The notes under the pieces were generated by a model. That model saw only the letters and a list, made by a program, of their open reading frames with translations. It was not told the origin of the DNA and did not search any database. From contig CAKRRD010000016.1 in the NCBI GenBank assembly GCA_934394815.1, positions 1 through 52,343 of the forward strand: DNA of 52,343 nt, read 5' to 3'. The first letter of the stretch is position 1. The number at the start of each line of letters is the position of its first letter. The translations under genes and the position numbers were made by a program. This DNA is from an uncultured Acetatifactor sp. Lineage in GTDB: Bacteria; Bacillota; Clostridia; Lachnospirales; Lachnospiraceae. This document shows, piece by piece, positions 11,263-19,007 of the stretch.

Positions 11263-11487
11263 TGGGCGATCCAACAGTTCCGTGATGCGTATGTGAATAA
11301 CCGGAGTACTTACTGCAATCCGCAGACTATACTTAAGTATACGGATGACCTGACTCTGTTCTTCCGGTTCCTGGGACATTATGATTATGCTACAACAAAA
11401 ACATACATATCCATGTCAACGCAATTAAAGCTTCTGGGCTCTCCGGTGTATCAGCTGGATCCGATCTTCTTCCGCCATGGTTATTAG
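11263..11487 (+). pseudogene. Tyrosine recombinase (integrase) remnant
   Basis: The open frame reads FRDAYVNNRSTYCNPQTILK then YTDDLTLFFRFL, like the SAM-like core-binding domain of phage/ICE integrases, and passes at once into GHYDYATTKTYISMSTQL, like the C-terminal GHxxxxTTxxY catalytic-Tyr segment. The intervening catalytic domain is missing, so this is an internally deleted scrap, with a GTG or no real start. It lies 100 bases from the tRNA-Lys gene, where an integrase of a tRNA-inserted element is expected. The rest of 11052-11585 shows only AT-rich sequence to me. Confidence 0.45.
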
Positions 11488-11585
11488 ATACCATTGCAAG
11501 TGTATCATGGTGTCTAACTGCTTTCCGGGGACAAAAAAAGAACCGTCCCCGGAGCTCCTAAGTCTCCAAAAACAGTCCTCTTGAG

Positions 11586-11658
11586 TGCACCGCCAGGGGC
11601 TCGAACCCTGGACACCCTGATTAAGAGTCAGGTGCTCTACCAACTGAGCTAGCGGTGC
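11586..11658 (-). tRNA. tRNA-Lys (anticodon CTT)
   Basis: A 73-base cloverleaf. The acceptor stem is GCACCGC/GCGGTGC with discriminator A. The D-arm is GCTC/GAGC, the anticodon stem is CCTGA/TCAGG around loop CTCTTAA (anticodon CTT), and the T-arm is CAGGG/CCCTG with loop TTCGAGC. No CCA is encoded. The 3' half is repeated imperfectly at 10019-10059. Confidence 0.95.
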
Positions 11659-11665
11659 ATTTTCT

Positions 11666-11729
11666 TTGTCGTTGTTGTGTCTCCCGCAACGACAAGACAT
11701 ATGTTATCACATGATTTTGAATAATGCAA
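11666..11729 (-). promoter_or_regulatory. Candidate tRNA-Lys promoter and leader hairpin
   Basis: On the minus strand TTGCAT (11724-11729) and TAACAT (11701-11706) are 17 bases apart, upstream of the tRNA. Between promoter and tRNA, TTGTCGTTG (11666-11674) pairs with CAACGACAA (11687-11695), a 9-bp leader hairpin that would be removed during 5' processing. Confidence 0.5.
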
Positions 11730-11786
11730 GTACTTTTTCAAAAAAAATTAAATATTTTTTTCGATTTTTTTATATAATAGGTAAAA

Positions 11787-12233
11787 TTAGTGATTTTTGC
11801 GGGCTTCCTGGCACTTTTTGCAGTAGCCGTAAAGTTCTAATTTGTGTCCGGTGACGGTAAAATCTCCGGTGTCCTGTTCCAGATGTACGTGTGCAAAGGG
11901 GCAGCTGGGCAGGGGAATCCGCTTATGGCATTCCAGACAGACCGCATAATGAGTGTGTTCTCCGCGGTTCAGTTCGTATACTACAGTGCCGTCTCCCATA
12001 AAAGTAGTCTTCTCTACCATACCGTGTTCTTCAAATGTTGCCAGAATCCGGTAGATCGTGGATACGGCATAATCGCTGCCTTCGTGTTCTTTCTCAATAC
12101 GATTGTAAATCTGTACGGCGCTGAGAGGCTCGGTCGCTTCCTCCAGCACCTGATACACGCATTTTCTCTGCTTGGTCCATTTCAATCCCTTAGGATAGGA
12201 AATATCATTGTGTTCACATTTATGTTCTTCCAT
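11787..12233 (-). CDS. Fur-family metalloregulator (Zur/Fur-like)
   Basis: A 148-residue Fur-superfamily repressor with winged helix (LKWTKQRKCVYQVLEEATEP, then SAVQIYNRIEKEH and YAVSTIYRILATFEEHGMVE) and a metal-binding dimerisation domain (ELNRGEHTHYAVCLECHKRI). Two CxxC pairs (CLEC and CKKC) form the structural zinc site. The ATG at 12231-12233 follows AAAGGA; a longer open frame upstream lacks a ribosome site. It follows the His-rich metal permease by 167 bases on the same strand, so it probably senses the exported or balanced metal and acts on the palindrome at 13336-13372. The sensory metal cannot be told from sequence; zinc or manganese is most likely. The 167-base gap has GC-rich short inverted repeats but no gene that I see. 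Confidence 0.82.
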   Translation of the reverse strand: MEEHKCEHNDISYPKGLKWTKQRKCVYQVLEEATEPLSAVQIYNRIEKEHEGSDYAVSTIYRILATFEEHGMVEKTTFMGDGTVVYELNRGEHTHYAVCLECHKRIPLPSCPFAHVHLEQDTGDFTVTGHKLELYGYCKKCQEARKNH

Positions 12234-12400
12234 AGATATCAGTCCTTTTATATCGCGATCCGGGGCATCCGCAGTGCTGCTCAGCTCGGTAATGCCCTGC
12301 GTTCCCTCACTGGACGGGCGTCGCCCTATCAAAATTGGATCTGCCTCTTATGCCTGCAAGCAGTCAAAGAGTCCGCTCTCAATTTTGGCACTGCTCGTGC

Positions 12401-13282
12401 CTACAGCCAGTTTATCACAATTCCTGTCAAAACACCAATCACATATAAAATTCCCACGATTTTCAGATTTTCCTTTTTATCCGGATTCACGCGGAACAAC
12501 ACCAACAGTCCTACTCCAGCACCTACCAACAATCCGGACATCATGGCTCCAAGACTGATCACACCACTGATATACAATTGTGTTATGGTCACAGATGCTG
12601 CGCAATTGGGGATCAGTCCCACCACTCCTGCCAGCACAGGTCCCAGTACGGGACGGTTCAGGATCAGGCCGGCCAGAACATCTTCTCCCACAAAATGCAG
12701 TGCTGTGTTCAGAGCAAATCCAATGACTATAATGAAAAAGGTAATCTGAAGCGTATGTTTTACCGCAGACAGAAAAATGCCATCCTCTTCACAATGGCAG
12801 TTCTCATGCTCACAGATTTCATGAATGTGCTCTTCCTCTTCATGATCATTTTCCTCATGCCCGTGAACATGGTCATGAGGATGCATCTTCCTCTCCCGGA
12901 CCAACAGATCGATCACAAATCCGGCTACCGCACCAATGGCTGCTTTCGCTCCCAGCACGCCCAGTACAAAGCGGATATCCATTTTCTCCGAAATCAGGAT
13001 CGGCAGCATTTCATCAGAGGTGGACAAATAAATGGCTATCAGTGTTCCCAGGGTGATCACCCTGCCTGCATATAAATTGGATGCTGCTGCCGAGAATCCA
13101 CACTGAGGCAGCACACCTGCCACGCCACCGATCAACGGTCCCATTTTACCTGCCTTACGCACCATATGCGTGGTCTTCTCGCCGGCCTTATGCTCCAGAT
13201 ATTCCATAGCCAGATAGGTCAGGAACAAAAACGGCACCAGCTTTATACTATCTATTAAGGTATCTAAAATAACTTCCGACAT
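12401..13282 (-). CDS. Putative heavy-metal exporter, ArsP_2/10-TM permease family
   Basis: A 293-residue permease with two related halves, each carrying a P-x-C signature in a membrane helix (LPQCGFSAAASNLYAGR near residue 58 and IPNCAASVTITQLYISG near residue 225). A central cytoplasmic loop is rich in His, Glu and Cys (about residues 133-168: HPHDHVHGHEE, then HEICEHENCHCEED), suited to metal binding. This matches the family named putative 10-TM heavy-metal exporter or putative manganese transporter. The Fur-family gene downstream and the operator upstream argue for metal-dependent control. Earlier annotations as an arsenic exporter rest on weak homology. Confidence 0.75.
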   Translation of the reverse strand: MSEVILDTLIDSIKLVPFLFLTYLAMEYLEHKAGEKTTHMVRKAGKMGPLIGGVAGVLPQCGFSAAASNLYAGRVITLGTLIAIYLSTSDEMLPILISEKMDIRFVLGVLGAKAAIGAVAGFVIDLLVRERKMHPHDHVHGHEENDHEEEEHIHEICEHENCHCEEDGIFLSAVKHTLQITFFIIVIGFALNTALHFVGEDVLAGLILNRPVLGPVLAGVVGLIPNCAASVTITQLYISGVISLGAMMSGLLVGAGVGLLVLFRVNPDKKENLKIVGILYVIGVLTGIVINWL

Positions 13283-13335
13283 GACTCTTACCTTTCCGTA
13301 CTTTCTTTATCAAATGAATACTTAATCATATATTT

Positions 13336-13398
13336 GTTCTAAATGCAAATGAGTTGCATTTGCATTTAGAACTATAACACATTTTTTCATATTGTCAA
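13336..13398 (-). promoter_or_regulatory. Metal-permease promoter with 37-bp palindromic operator
   Basis: On the minus strand TTGACA (13393-13398) and TATAGT (13371-13376) are spaced by 16 bases. Directly downstream and touching the -10 is an inverted repeat with exact 16-base arms (13336-13351 and 13357-13372) and a 5-base centre. Inside it AATGCAA/TTGCATT and GCAAATG/CATTTGC form overlapping 7-5-7 half-site pairs, as for a Fur-type dimer. The position at the transcription start predicts repression. The rest of 13399-13553 holds no clear feature. Confidence 0.75.
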
Positions 13399-13553
13399 TA
13401 TTTTAATTATAAAAAATGCGCTATGTTATGATAAGCTACGAAAAGCAAGAGAATGCCCATCCTGTATCTTCCTGACGAGGCTTTCGTTCCAAGTCTTGTA
13501 CTTATAATACGTTTGGGCAGATAAAAAAGCTACACTCCGTTATTGCACTTCGA

Positions 13554-14876
13554 TCAATCTTTGATCAATCCTTTTTTCTTCCATGCTCCGCTCCGCCAGC
13601 GCAGCAGCATGCCGACTGCCCGGCAGCATTCATCTGCTGTCAGACCGATATAAGCACCCACTACCGCCAGATGCAGCTGTATCCCCAACAGATACGTTCC
13701 TCCCGCTGCACACAAAAACATGAAAACAGCTCCGAGGATCACCGGAAATACAGCATCTCCACTGGTTTTCAGTGCATTTCCGTATACCAGATTTGTTACT
13801 CGTCCGGCTTCCAGGGCAATATCAATAAACATCAGCTTCTGCACTAGTTCTACCATACTCTTATCCTGCGTGAAAAAAGAGATCAGGACCGGGGCACTGA
13901 CTGCAAACAGAAATTCTGTTCCCATTGCCAGTACCGCTCCGATCACCGCAGATTTTTTAGTCTGCTTATCACATATTTCATATTTTCCCGCACCCATGTA
14001 CCATCCGGTCATAATGGCATTCGCCTGGGCAAGCGCATTTCCCACACAAAAGGATAAATTCGTGATCTGTGCCGTATAGGAGCGGGCAGCCACATTGATT
14101 CCCTCTGTATCCATCTGGTTCAGAAAACGGATCACCAGTGTCATCGCTACATTATAAATAATATTCTCCAAAGCGGAAGGTAATCCGATCCGGATGATCT
14201 GCCGCAAAATCTCTCCGGAATTTACCCTCTCCGAATATTTTTTTGCAGGGATCAGCCGCCGTACAAAGATCACTATCAATATCAGATTCACTACTTTGGA
14301 GATCACTGTTGCGGATGCAACTCCCTGCACGCCGAGGTGGAAATGAAACAGAAACACGGCATTTAATATAAAGTTCAGAATATTACCTGTCACGGTTGCG
14401 ATCAGGGGCTGTTTCGTATATCCAAATGCACGCAGATATCCTGCCAGTATGGGAATCATTGCGTTCAGTATGCTTCCGCCTCCTACGATCCGCAGGTATT
14501 GTACGGCAGGCTCCTTCAATGCCGGTGCAATACCTACTACATACAGAATCCCATCGGAACAGAAAAATAAAAACACAGACATCACAACACCCAGGATCCC
14601 ATTAAACCATAATCCCAGAGTCTTTGCCTGACAGGCGATCCCCGGTCTGCCCGCACCGATATTCTGTGTCATCACAGCCAGCATTCCCATAGAAACTACC
14701 GAATACATAATAATAAATACACCAATATAAGTATTTGCTGTTCCGACTGCTCCGACTGCCTGATCTCCCACAGAAGAAAGCATTAAGGTATCCACCATTC
14801 CGGACAACATGTAAAAGATCGTCTCCAGACACAGTGGTACAAATAATTGAAATAATGACTTATTCTGTCCTTCCAT
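13554..14876 (-). CDS. MATE family efflux transporter
   Basis: A 440-residue 12-helix MATE protein. The first repeat opens with LFVPLCLETIFYMLSGMVDT and contains MGMLAVMTQNIGAGRPGIAC; the second opens with IGLPSALENIIYNVAMTLVI. It is only distantly similar to the MATE protein at 3959-5314. It is transcribed away from the AraC regulator at 15080, about 200 bases apart, a layout in which the regulator commonly controls the exporter. Substrate unknown. Confidence 0.9.
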   Translation of the reverse strand: MEGQNKSLFQLFVPLCLETIFYMLSGMVDTLMLSSVGDQAVGAVGTANTYIGVFIIMYSVVSMGMLAVMTQNIGAGRPGIACQAKTLGLWFNGILGVVMSVFLFFCSDGILYVVGIAPALKEPAVQYLRIVGGGSILNAMIPILAGYLRAFGYTKQPLIATVTGNILNFILNAVFLFHFHLGVQGVASATVISKVVNLILIVIFVRRLIPAKKYSERVNSGEILRQIIRIGLPSALENIIYNVAMTLVIRFLNQMDTEGINVAARSYTAQITNLSFCVGNALAQANAIMTGWYMGAGKYEICDKQTKKSAVIGAVLAMGTEFLFAVSAPVLISFFTQDKSMVELVQKLMFIDIALEAGRVTNLVYGNALKTSGDAVFPVILGAVFMFLCAAGGTYLLGIQLHLAVVGAYIGLTADECCRAVGMLLRWRSGAWKKKGLIKD

Positions 14877-15008
14877 CGTATGTTTTATATCCTTTCTGCG
14901 GTTCCTATAAATTTGTATTTTTATTTTGCAACTATTCCGAATAGTCCCTTCAATTTTTACATATTACTACTTTATCTTTCCTAAAACTTGCATTTTTACC
15001 ACAGAAAA

Positions 15009-15037
15009 TTGACTTATTTCTACTTTTATAGTAATCT
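15009..15037 (+). promoter_or_regulatory. Candidate promoter for the AraC gene
   Basis: TTGACT (15009-15014) and TAATCT (15032-15037) with 17-base spacing, 43 bases before the AraC start, within the divergent intergenic region. Confidence 0.4.
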
Positions 15038-15079
15038 GACCATAATATCACCTGATCCACTTCACAGAAAGGCCTGCCT

Positions 15080-15949
15080 ATGTACCCTGAATTAAGAGAA
15101 GAACGCATTCACGGAACAAAAGAATTTCCTTTTAGCTGTTATCACCTGCATGATATGCCTGCTTTTTTTCAGATTCCTGTCCACTGGCATCCGGAGGTTG
15201 AGATCATATATGTCTGCTCCGGCTCTCTTAAGATCATCATTGAAGGAGAAGAATACGAAGCGGCTGGCGGCTCCGTCTACTTTGTGAATCCCGGTGAGCT
15301 TCATTTTATGGGTTCCGCAATTCCGGGCGTAGACTATCACACCCTGCTGTTTCCGCTGGAATTTATTTCGTTTCAGACGGACGATCTATTGGAAACGGAA
15401 TTTCTCCTTCCCCTGCGTAACCATGAATTGCTTTTGCATCATAATCTTTCCCACGAAAAAGGCTGTCCTGACATCATTTCTCTCATCCGTGAGATCCTGT
15501 CTGTCAGGCAGCTTCCAAATACACTGAGCGGGCATTTCCGATTACGTATTTTACTGTTGTCACTTATGCAAAAAATCGCTTCCTGCGGAACCATTAGCCC
15601 CATGGGCTCCAAAAGAAACGATTCGATGCAGCGTGAGATACTGACTTATCTGCAATATAACTACACGGAACCCCTTCGTTTGGAAACTCTGGCAGAGCAG
15701 TTTCATTTATCCGAAAAATATTTATCCCGCTATTTTAAGCAGCATTTTCATCTGACACTGACACAATACCTGATGCATCTGCGCCTGACCCACGCCCGTC
15801 ACCTGTTGGAGACTGAAGATCTTCCTGTGACCGAAGTAGCCCTGCAATCCGGCTTCCCCAACGTGAGTCACTTTATCCGCAGTTTTCACGCTGCCTTTCA
15901 GATGTCACCGCTGCAATACCGGAAGAACTTCTCGGCTCTCCCGTCATAA
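15080..15949 (+). CDS. AraC-family regulator with N-terminal cupin domain
   Basis: A 289-residue transcription factor. Residues 30-100 form an AraC-type cupin ligand pocket (IPVHWHPEVEIIYVCSGSLK and GGSVYFVNPGELHFM). The C-terminal 100 residues hold two HTH motifs (LRLETLAEQFHLSEKYLSRY and LPVTEVALQSGFPNVSHFIR, then SFHAAFQMSPLQYRK). AAAGG lies before the ATG. The conserved HWHP motif is typical of regulators that sense small metabolites or sugars. It is divergent from the MATE exporter and probably regulates it; the ligand is unknown. Confidence 0.88.
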   Translation: MYPELREERIHGTKEFPFSCYHLHDMPAFFQIPVHWHPEVEIIYVCSGSLKIIIEGEEYEAAGGSVYFVNPGELHFMGSAIPGVDYHTLLFPLEFISFQTDDLLETEFLLPLRNHELLLHHNLSHEKGCPDIISLIREILSVRQLPNTLSGHFRLRILLLSLMQKIASCGTISPMGSKRNDSMQREILTYLQYNYTEPLRLETLAEQFHLSEKYLSRYFKQHFHLTLTQYLMHLRLTHARHLLETEDLPVTEVALQSGFPNVSHFIRSFHAAFQMSPLQYRKNFSALPS

Positions 15950-16078
15950 CATCATTCCCTTTCGATTTTTACTTTCTTTCGCCGGGTATCGTATGTTATA
16001 CTGTTTCACGGATGTAATAGTTCCTTATGTATATGTAATAGAAACTTTTCACATAAAACAAAACACAGGAGGCTGTCT

Positions 16079-16927
16079 ATGAAAAAAATATGGATCGTCG
16101 GCTCCCTTGGTCACATGGGACAGGCGCTGATCAGATTACTGGATATGATGGAATATGAATTATACGAGACCGATAAGGACGAACTGGACATTACAGATGA
16201 ACACGAAGTGTCTCTGTTCATGCACCGCAACCGTCCCGACGTGGTCATCAACTGTGCCGGATATCATCCCTCCTCCGCTGCGGAGCAGCCGGAGACAGAT
16301 ATGGCTTACAAGGTAAACGCCGTCGGCGCCAGGAATCTGGCCCAGGCTGCGGAGAGCATTCAGGCAAAGCTCATCCAGATCTCCACGGATGATGTATTTT
16401 CCAGCGTATCCGACACACCCTATAATGAATTCGATGATGTGAACCCCGTGGGGCTTTTTGCCAAATCCAAATATGCCGGAGAGAAATTCGTTACCCAGCT
16501 GATGACCCGGTATGTCATTATCCGCAGTTCTTGGATCTATGGCATCGGCAAGGATTTCCTGAATGAAATCCTGGAAGCTGCCGCTGACCCCAAAGTATCC
16601 ACCATGGAGTTGTGGAACAATGACCGCGCCGTTCCCACCTCTGCTGCGGAACTGGCCCGGGTGGTAAAATTCTTCATCGACAACGACCATTACGGCATCT
16701 ACCATGCCGTATGCAGCGGCGTTTCCTGCACCCGTCTGGAATTTGCGAAGGAAATCCTGCGCCTCGCCGAAAAAGAGGATCAGCTTACCGTCACGGTAAA
16801 AGAAGGGGCTCCGGAGAAATATTCTGTGTTGGATAATATGATGCTTCGTCTCAACGGAATCGAGGAACCCGACAACTGGAAAAAAACTTTGGCCGCCTAC
16901 ATGAAAGAAACAGGAGGACTGGAATAG
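16079..16927 (+). CDS. RmlD-like dTDP-4-dehydrorhamnose reductase family (SDR) protein
   Basis: A 282-residue extended SDR of the RmlD substrate-binding family. The Rossmann start is WIVGSLGHMGQALIRLL, followed by DELDITDEHEV and VVINCAGYHPSSAAEQPE with VNAVGARNLAQAA. The usual catalytic Tyr-x-x-x-Lys is present as F127-A-K-S-K131 (NPVGLFAKSKYAGEKF), so Tyr is replaced by Phe. The usual STDYVF is STDDVF here. It may therefore be a poor or altered reductase, or bind a nucleotide sugar without reducing it. AGGAGG sits six bases before the ATG. Its stop TAG overlaps the GTG start of the symporter gene by one base, so the two genes are co-translated. No other rhamnose-pathway genes are nearby. 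Confidence 0.78.
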   Translation: MKKIWIVGSLGHMGQALIRLLDMMEYELYETDKDELDITDEHEVSLFMHRNRPDVVINCAGYHPSSAAEQPETDMAYKVNAVGARNLAQAAESIQAKLIQISTDDVFSSVSDTPYNEFDDVNPVGLFAKSKYAGEKFVTQLMTRYVIIRSSWIYGIGKDFLNEILEAAADPKVSTMELWNNDRAVPTSAAELARVVKFFIDNDHYGIYHAVCSGVSCTRLEFAKEILRLAEKEDQLTVTVKEGAPEKYSVLDNMMLRLNGIEEPDNWKKTLAAYMKETGGLE

Positions 16928-18216
16928 TGGAAAAACGTGGGACCGAAAAGAAAACAGAAAAAAAGAAATTAGGTTTATCCACCAAAATTTTTATCGCCCT
17001 TCTGACCGGTGCGGTATGTGGTGTACTGATCCACTATTATATGCCGGAAAGTTACTTTAGGGATACCATCCTGATCAACGGAATTCTCTATGTGCTGGGC
17101 AATGGCTTTATCCGCCTGATGCAGATGTTGGTAGTTCCTCTGGTGTTCTGCTCCCTCGTCTGCGGAGCCATGGCCATCGGTGATACAAAGACTTTGGGAA
17201 CCGTCGGTGTGAAAACGATCCTGTTCTACCTCTGCACCACTGCTCTGGCCATCTGCGTGGCTCTTGGTGTCGCCAGTCTGATCAATCCCGGTGTGGGCCT
17301 GAATATCTCACTGCCGGAGGATGCTGCCGAGGTTGCCACCACGGAGGTAGACTTTGCTGAGACCTTGCTGAATATTATTCCGAAAAATATTTTTACCTCT
17401 CTGTCTGCCGGAGATATGCTGCCAATCATTTTCTTTGCTTTGTTTGTCGGTATTCTGCTGGCTGCCATGGGCAATCGGGTCTCCACCGTGGCGAACTTTT
17501 TCAGTCAGTTCAATGATATCATGATGGAAATGACGATCTCTGTCATGAAGGCTGCCCCCATCGGCGTCTTCTGTCTGATTGCCAAGACCTTCGCAGGAAT
17601 CGGCTTCGACGCTTTCGTTCCCATGCTGAAATATATGGGAAGCGTTATTCTGGCGCTGGCAGTACAGTGTTTCGTGGTATATCAGGTCATGCTGTTCCTT
17701 TTCACCCGGTTGAATCCTTTTAAGTTCATTAAAAAATTCTTCCCGGTCATGACCTTTGCCTTCTCCACTTCCACCAGTAATGCGACGATCCCGCTGTCCA
17801 TCGATACTTTATATAAAAAGATTGGTGTCTCCAAGCAGATTTCGTCCTTTACGATCCCTCTGGGTGCCACCATCAATATGGACGGTACTTCCATCATGCA
17901 GGGTGTAGCAGTTGTCTTCATTGCACAGGCTTACGGCATTCCTCTGACACCTGCTGCCATTGCGACAGTCATCGCCACCGCAACGATTGCTTCCATCGGT
18001 ACCGCCGGTGTTCCCAGTGTCGGTCTGATAACCCTGTCCATGGTACTGATCTCCGTGGGACTTCCCACGGAAGGTATCGCACTGATCATGGGTATCGACC
18101 GGATTCTGGACATGCTGCGTACCGCCGTGAATATTACCGGTGATGCCGTATGTACCACCATTGTTGCCAAACAGCAGGGAGCCTTTAACGAAAAGACCTT
18201 CCAGGCGGATAACTAA
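16927..18216 (+). CDS. Dicarboxylate/amino acid:cation symporter (DAACS)
   Basis: A 429-residue glutamate-transporter-homologue (GltP/DctA group) that imports dicarboxylates or acidic/neutral amino acids with sodium or protons. Diagnostic motifs are the serine-rich AFSTSTSNATIPLSID hairpin and TINMDGTSIMQG in helix 7, then GTAGVPSVGLITLSMVL in hairpin 2 and IDRILDMLRTAVNITGDAVC in helix 8. The GTG start at 16927 is supported by AGGAGG at 16912-16917. It is the second gene of a pair with the RmlD-like gene, and ends in a strong terminator. Confidence 0.9.
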   Translation: MEKRGTEKKTEKKKLGLSTKIFIALLTGAVCGVLIHYYMPESYFRDTILINGILYVLGNGFIRLMQMLVVPLVFCSLVCGAMAIGDTKTLGTVGVKTILFYLCTTALAICVALGVASLINPGVGLNISLPEDAAEVATTEVDFAETLLNIIPKNIFTSLSAGDMLPIIFFALFVGILLAAMGNRVSTVANFFSQFNDIMMEMTISVMKAAPIGVFCLIAKTFAGIGFDAFVPMLKYMGSVILALAVQCFVVYQVMLFLFTRLNPFKFIKKFFPVMTFAFSTSTSNATIPLSIDTLYKKIGVSKQISSFTIPLGATINMDGTSIMQGVAVVFIAQAYGIPLTPAAIATVIATATIASIGTAGVPSVGLITLSMVLISVGLPTEGIALIMGIDRILDMLRTAVNITGDAVCTTIVAKQQGAFNEKTFQADN

Positions 18217-18251
18217 CCGCCTGTTTTGGCTTCCAAACAACTCCTGCTGCA

Positions 18252-18316
18252 AAAAAACAGAGTGACACATCCTGTTCTGTGCGTAATGCCCCGTCAGATG
18301 TTTCACTCTGTTTTTT
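18252..18316. terminator. Bidirectional terminator between symporter and ktrA
   Basis: AAAAAACAGAGTGA (18252-18265) pairs with TCACTCTGTTTTTT (18303-18316), a 14-bp stem with A/T flanks on both sides. It serves the convergent symporter and potassium-uptake genes. Confidence 0.85.
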
Positions 18317-18324
18317 CAGCCATT

Positions 18325-18975
18325 CTATTTGAGTTTATTCAATTTCGCCCGGTTGGCAATAACGATCAGCCTCATATCCTGTGTCAGAGGCATCTCCGGG
18401 TCGATATTCGTATTCACATTTTCCCCCTGAATGACAGCCACCACGTTCACGGAATATTTTCTGCGAAGATTCAGTTCGATCAGATTCCTGCCGATCCACT
18501 GCTGTTTGACCTCCAGTTCCACCATGGACACATCCTGAGACAACTCGATAATATCCATAAATCCGGAACTTAACAGATTCTTCGCCAGATGGATCCCGGA
18601 CTCACTCTCCGGGAATACTACCCTGTCTGCCCCTACTTTCGTGAGGATCTTACAGTTTATCTCCGTGGAGCATTTGGCGATAACAGTCTTTACGCCCAGT
18701 TCTTTACACAGCATGGTTGCCATGACGCTGGCCTCCAAGTGATTTGCCATGGTCACAATAGCCACATCAATATTGGCTATACCAATCTGTCTCAACGCTT
18801 CCTGATCTGTAACATCCGCACATTTACAGTATGGAATCTCTGAGATGGCCGCATTGACCACAGCTTCTCTGTTATCCACCGCAAGCACTTCGGCACCATT
18901 CTCCACCAATTCTTTTGCCACACTTCTTCCATATCTTCCCAGTCCGAATACCGCATAGGTCTGATTGATTCCCAT
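18325..18975 (-). CDS. ktrA: KtrA/TrkA-type potassium uptake regulatory subunit
   Basis: A 216-residue cytosolic RCK protein that gates the KtrB channel. The TrkA-N Rossmann domain begins YAVFGLGRYGRSVAKELVEN with the acidic AVDNREAVV loop and CADVTDQEAL; a TrkA-C domain follows (residues about 135-215). The ATG at 18973-18975 follows a purine-rich GGAAGGAAG; a longer frame starts inside the upstream gap. It is 32 bases after ktrB in the same transcript. KtrA-type subunits bind nucleotides and often c-di-AMP. Confidence 0.9.
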   Translation of the reverse strand: MGINQTYAVFGLGRYGRSVAKELVENGAEVLAVDNREAVVNAAISEIPYCKCADVTDQEALRQIGIANIDVAIVTMANHLEASVMATMLCKELGVKTVIAKCSTEINCKILTKVGADRVVFPESESGIHLAKNLLSSGFMDIIELSQDVSMVELEVKQQWIGRNLIELNLRRKYSVNVVAVIQGENVNTNIDPEMPLTQDMRLIVIANRAKLNKLK

Positions 18976-19007
18976 AATCTCTTCCTTCCTGTCCTTTCCA
19001 GACACTT

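Noticed and set aside
12234..12400. Possible N-terminal extension of the Fur-family protein or a small RNA
   Set aside because: The extension is unlike Fur N-termini and lacks a ribosome site; the short inverted repeats (CAAAATTG/CAATTTTG) are too weak to call an RNA.
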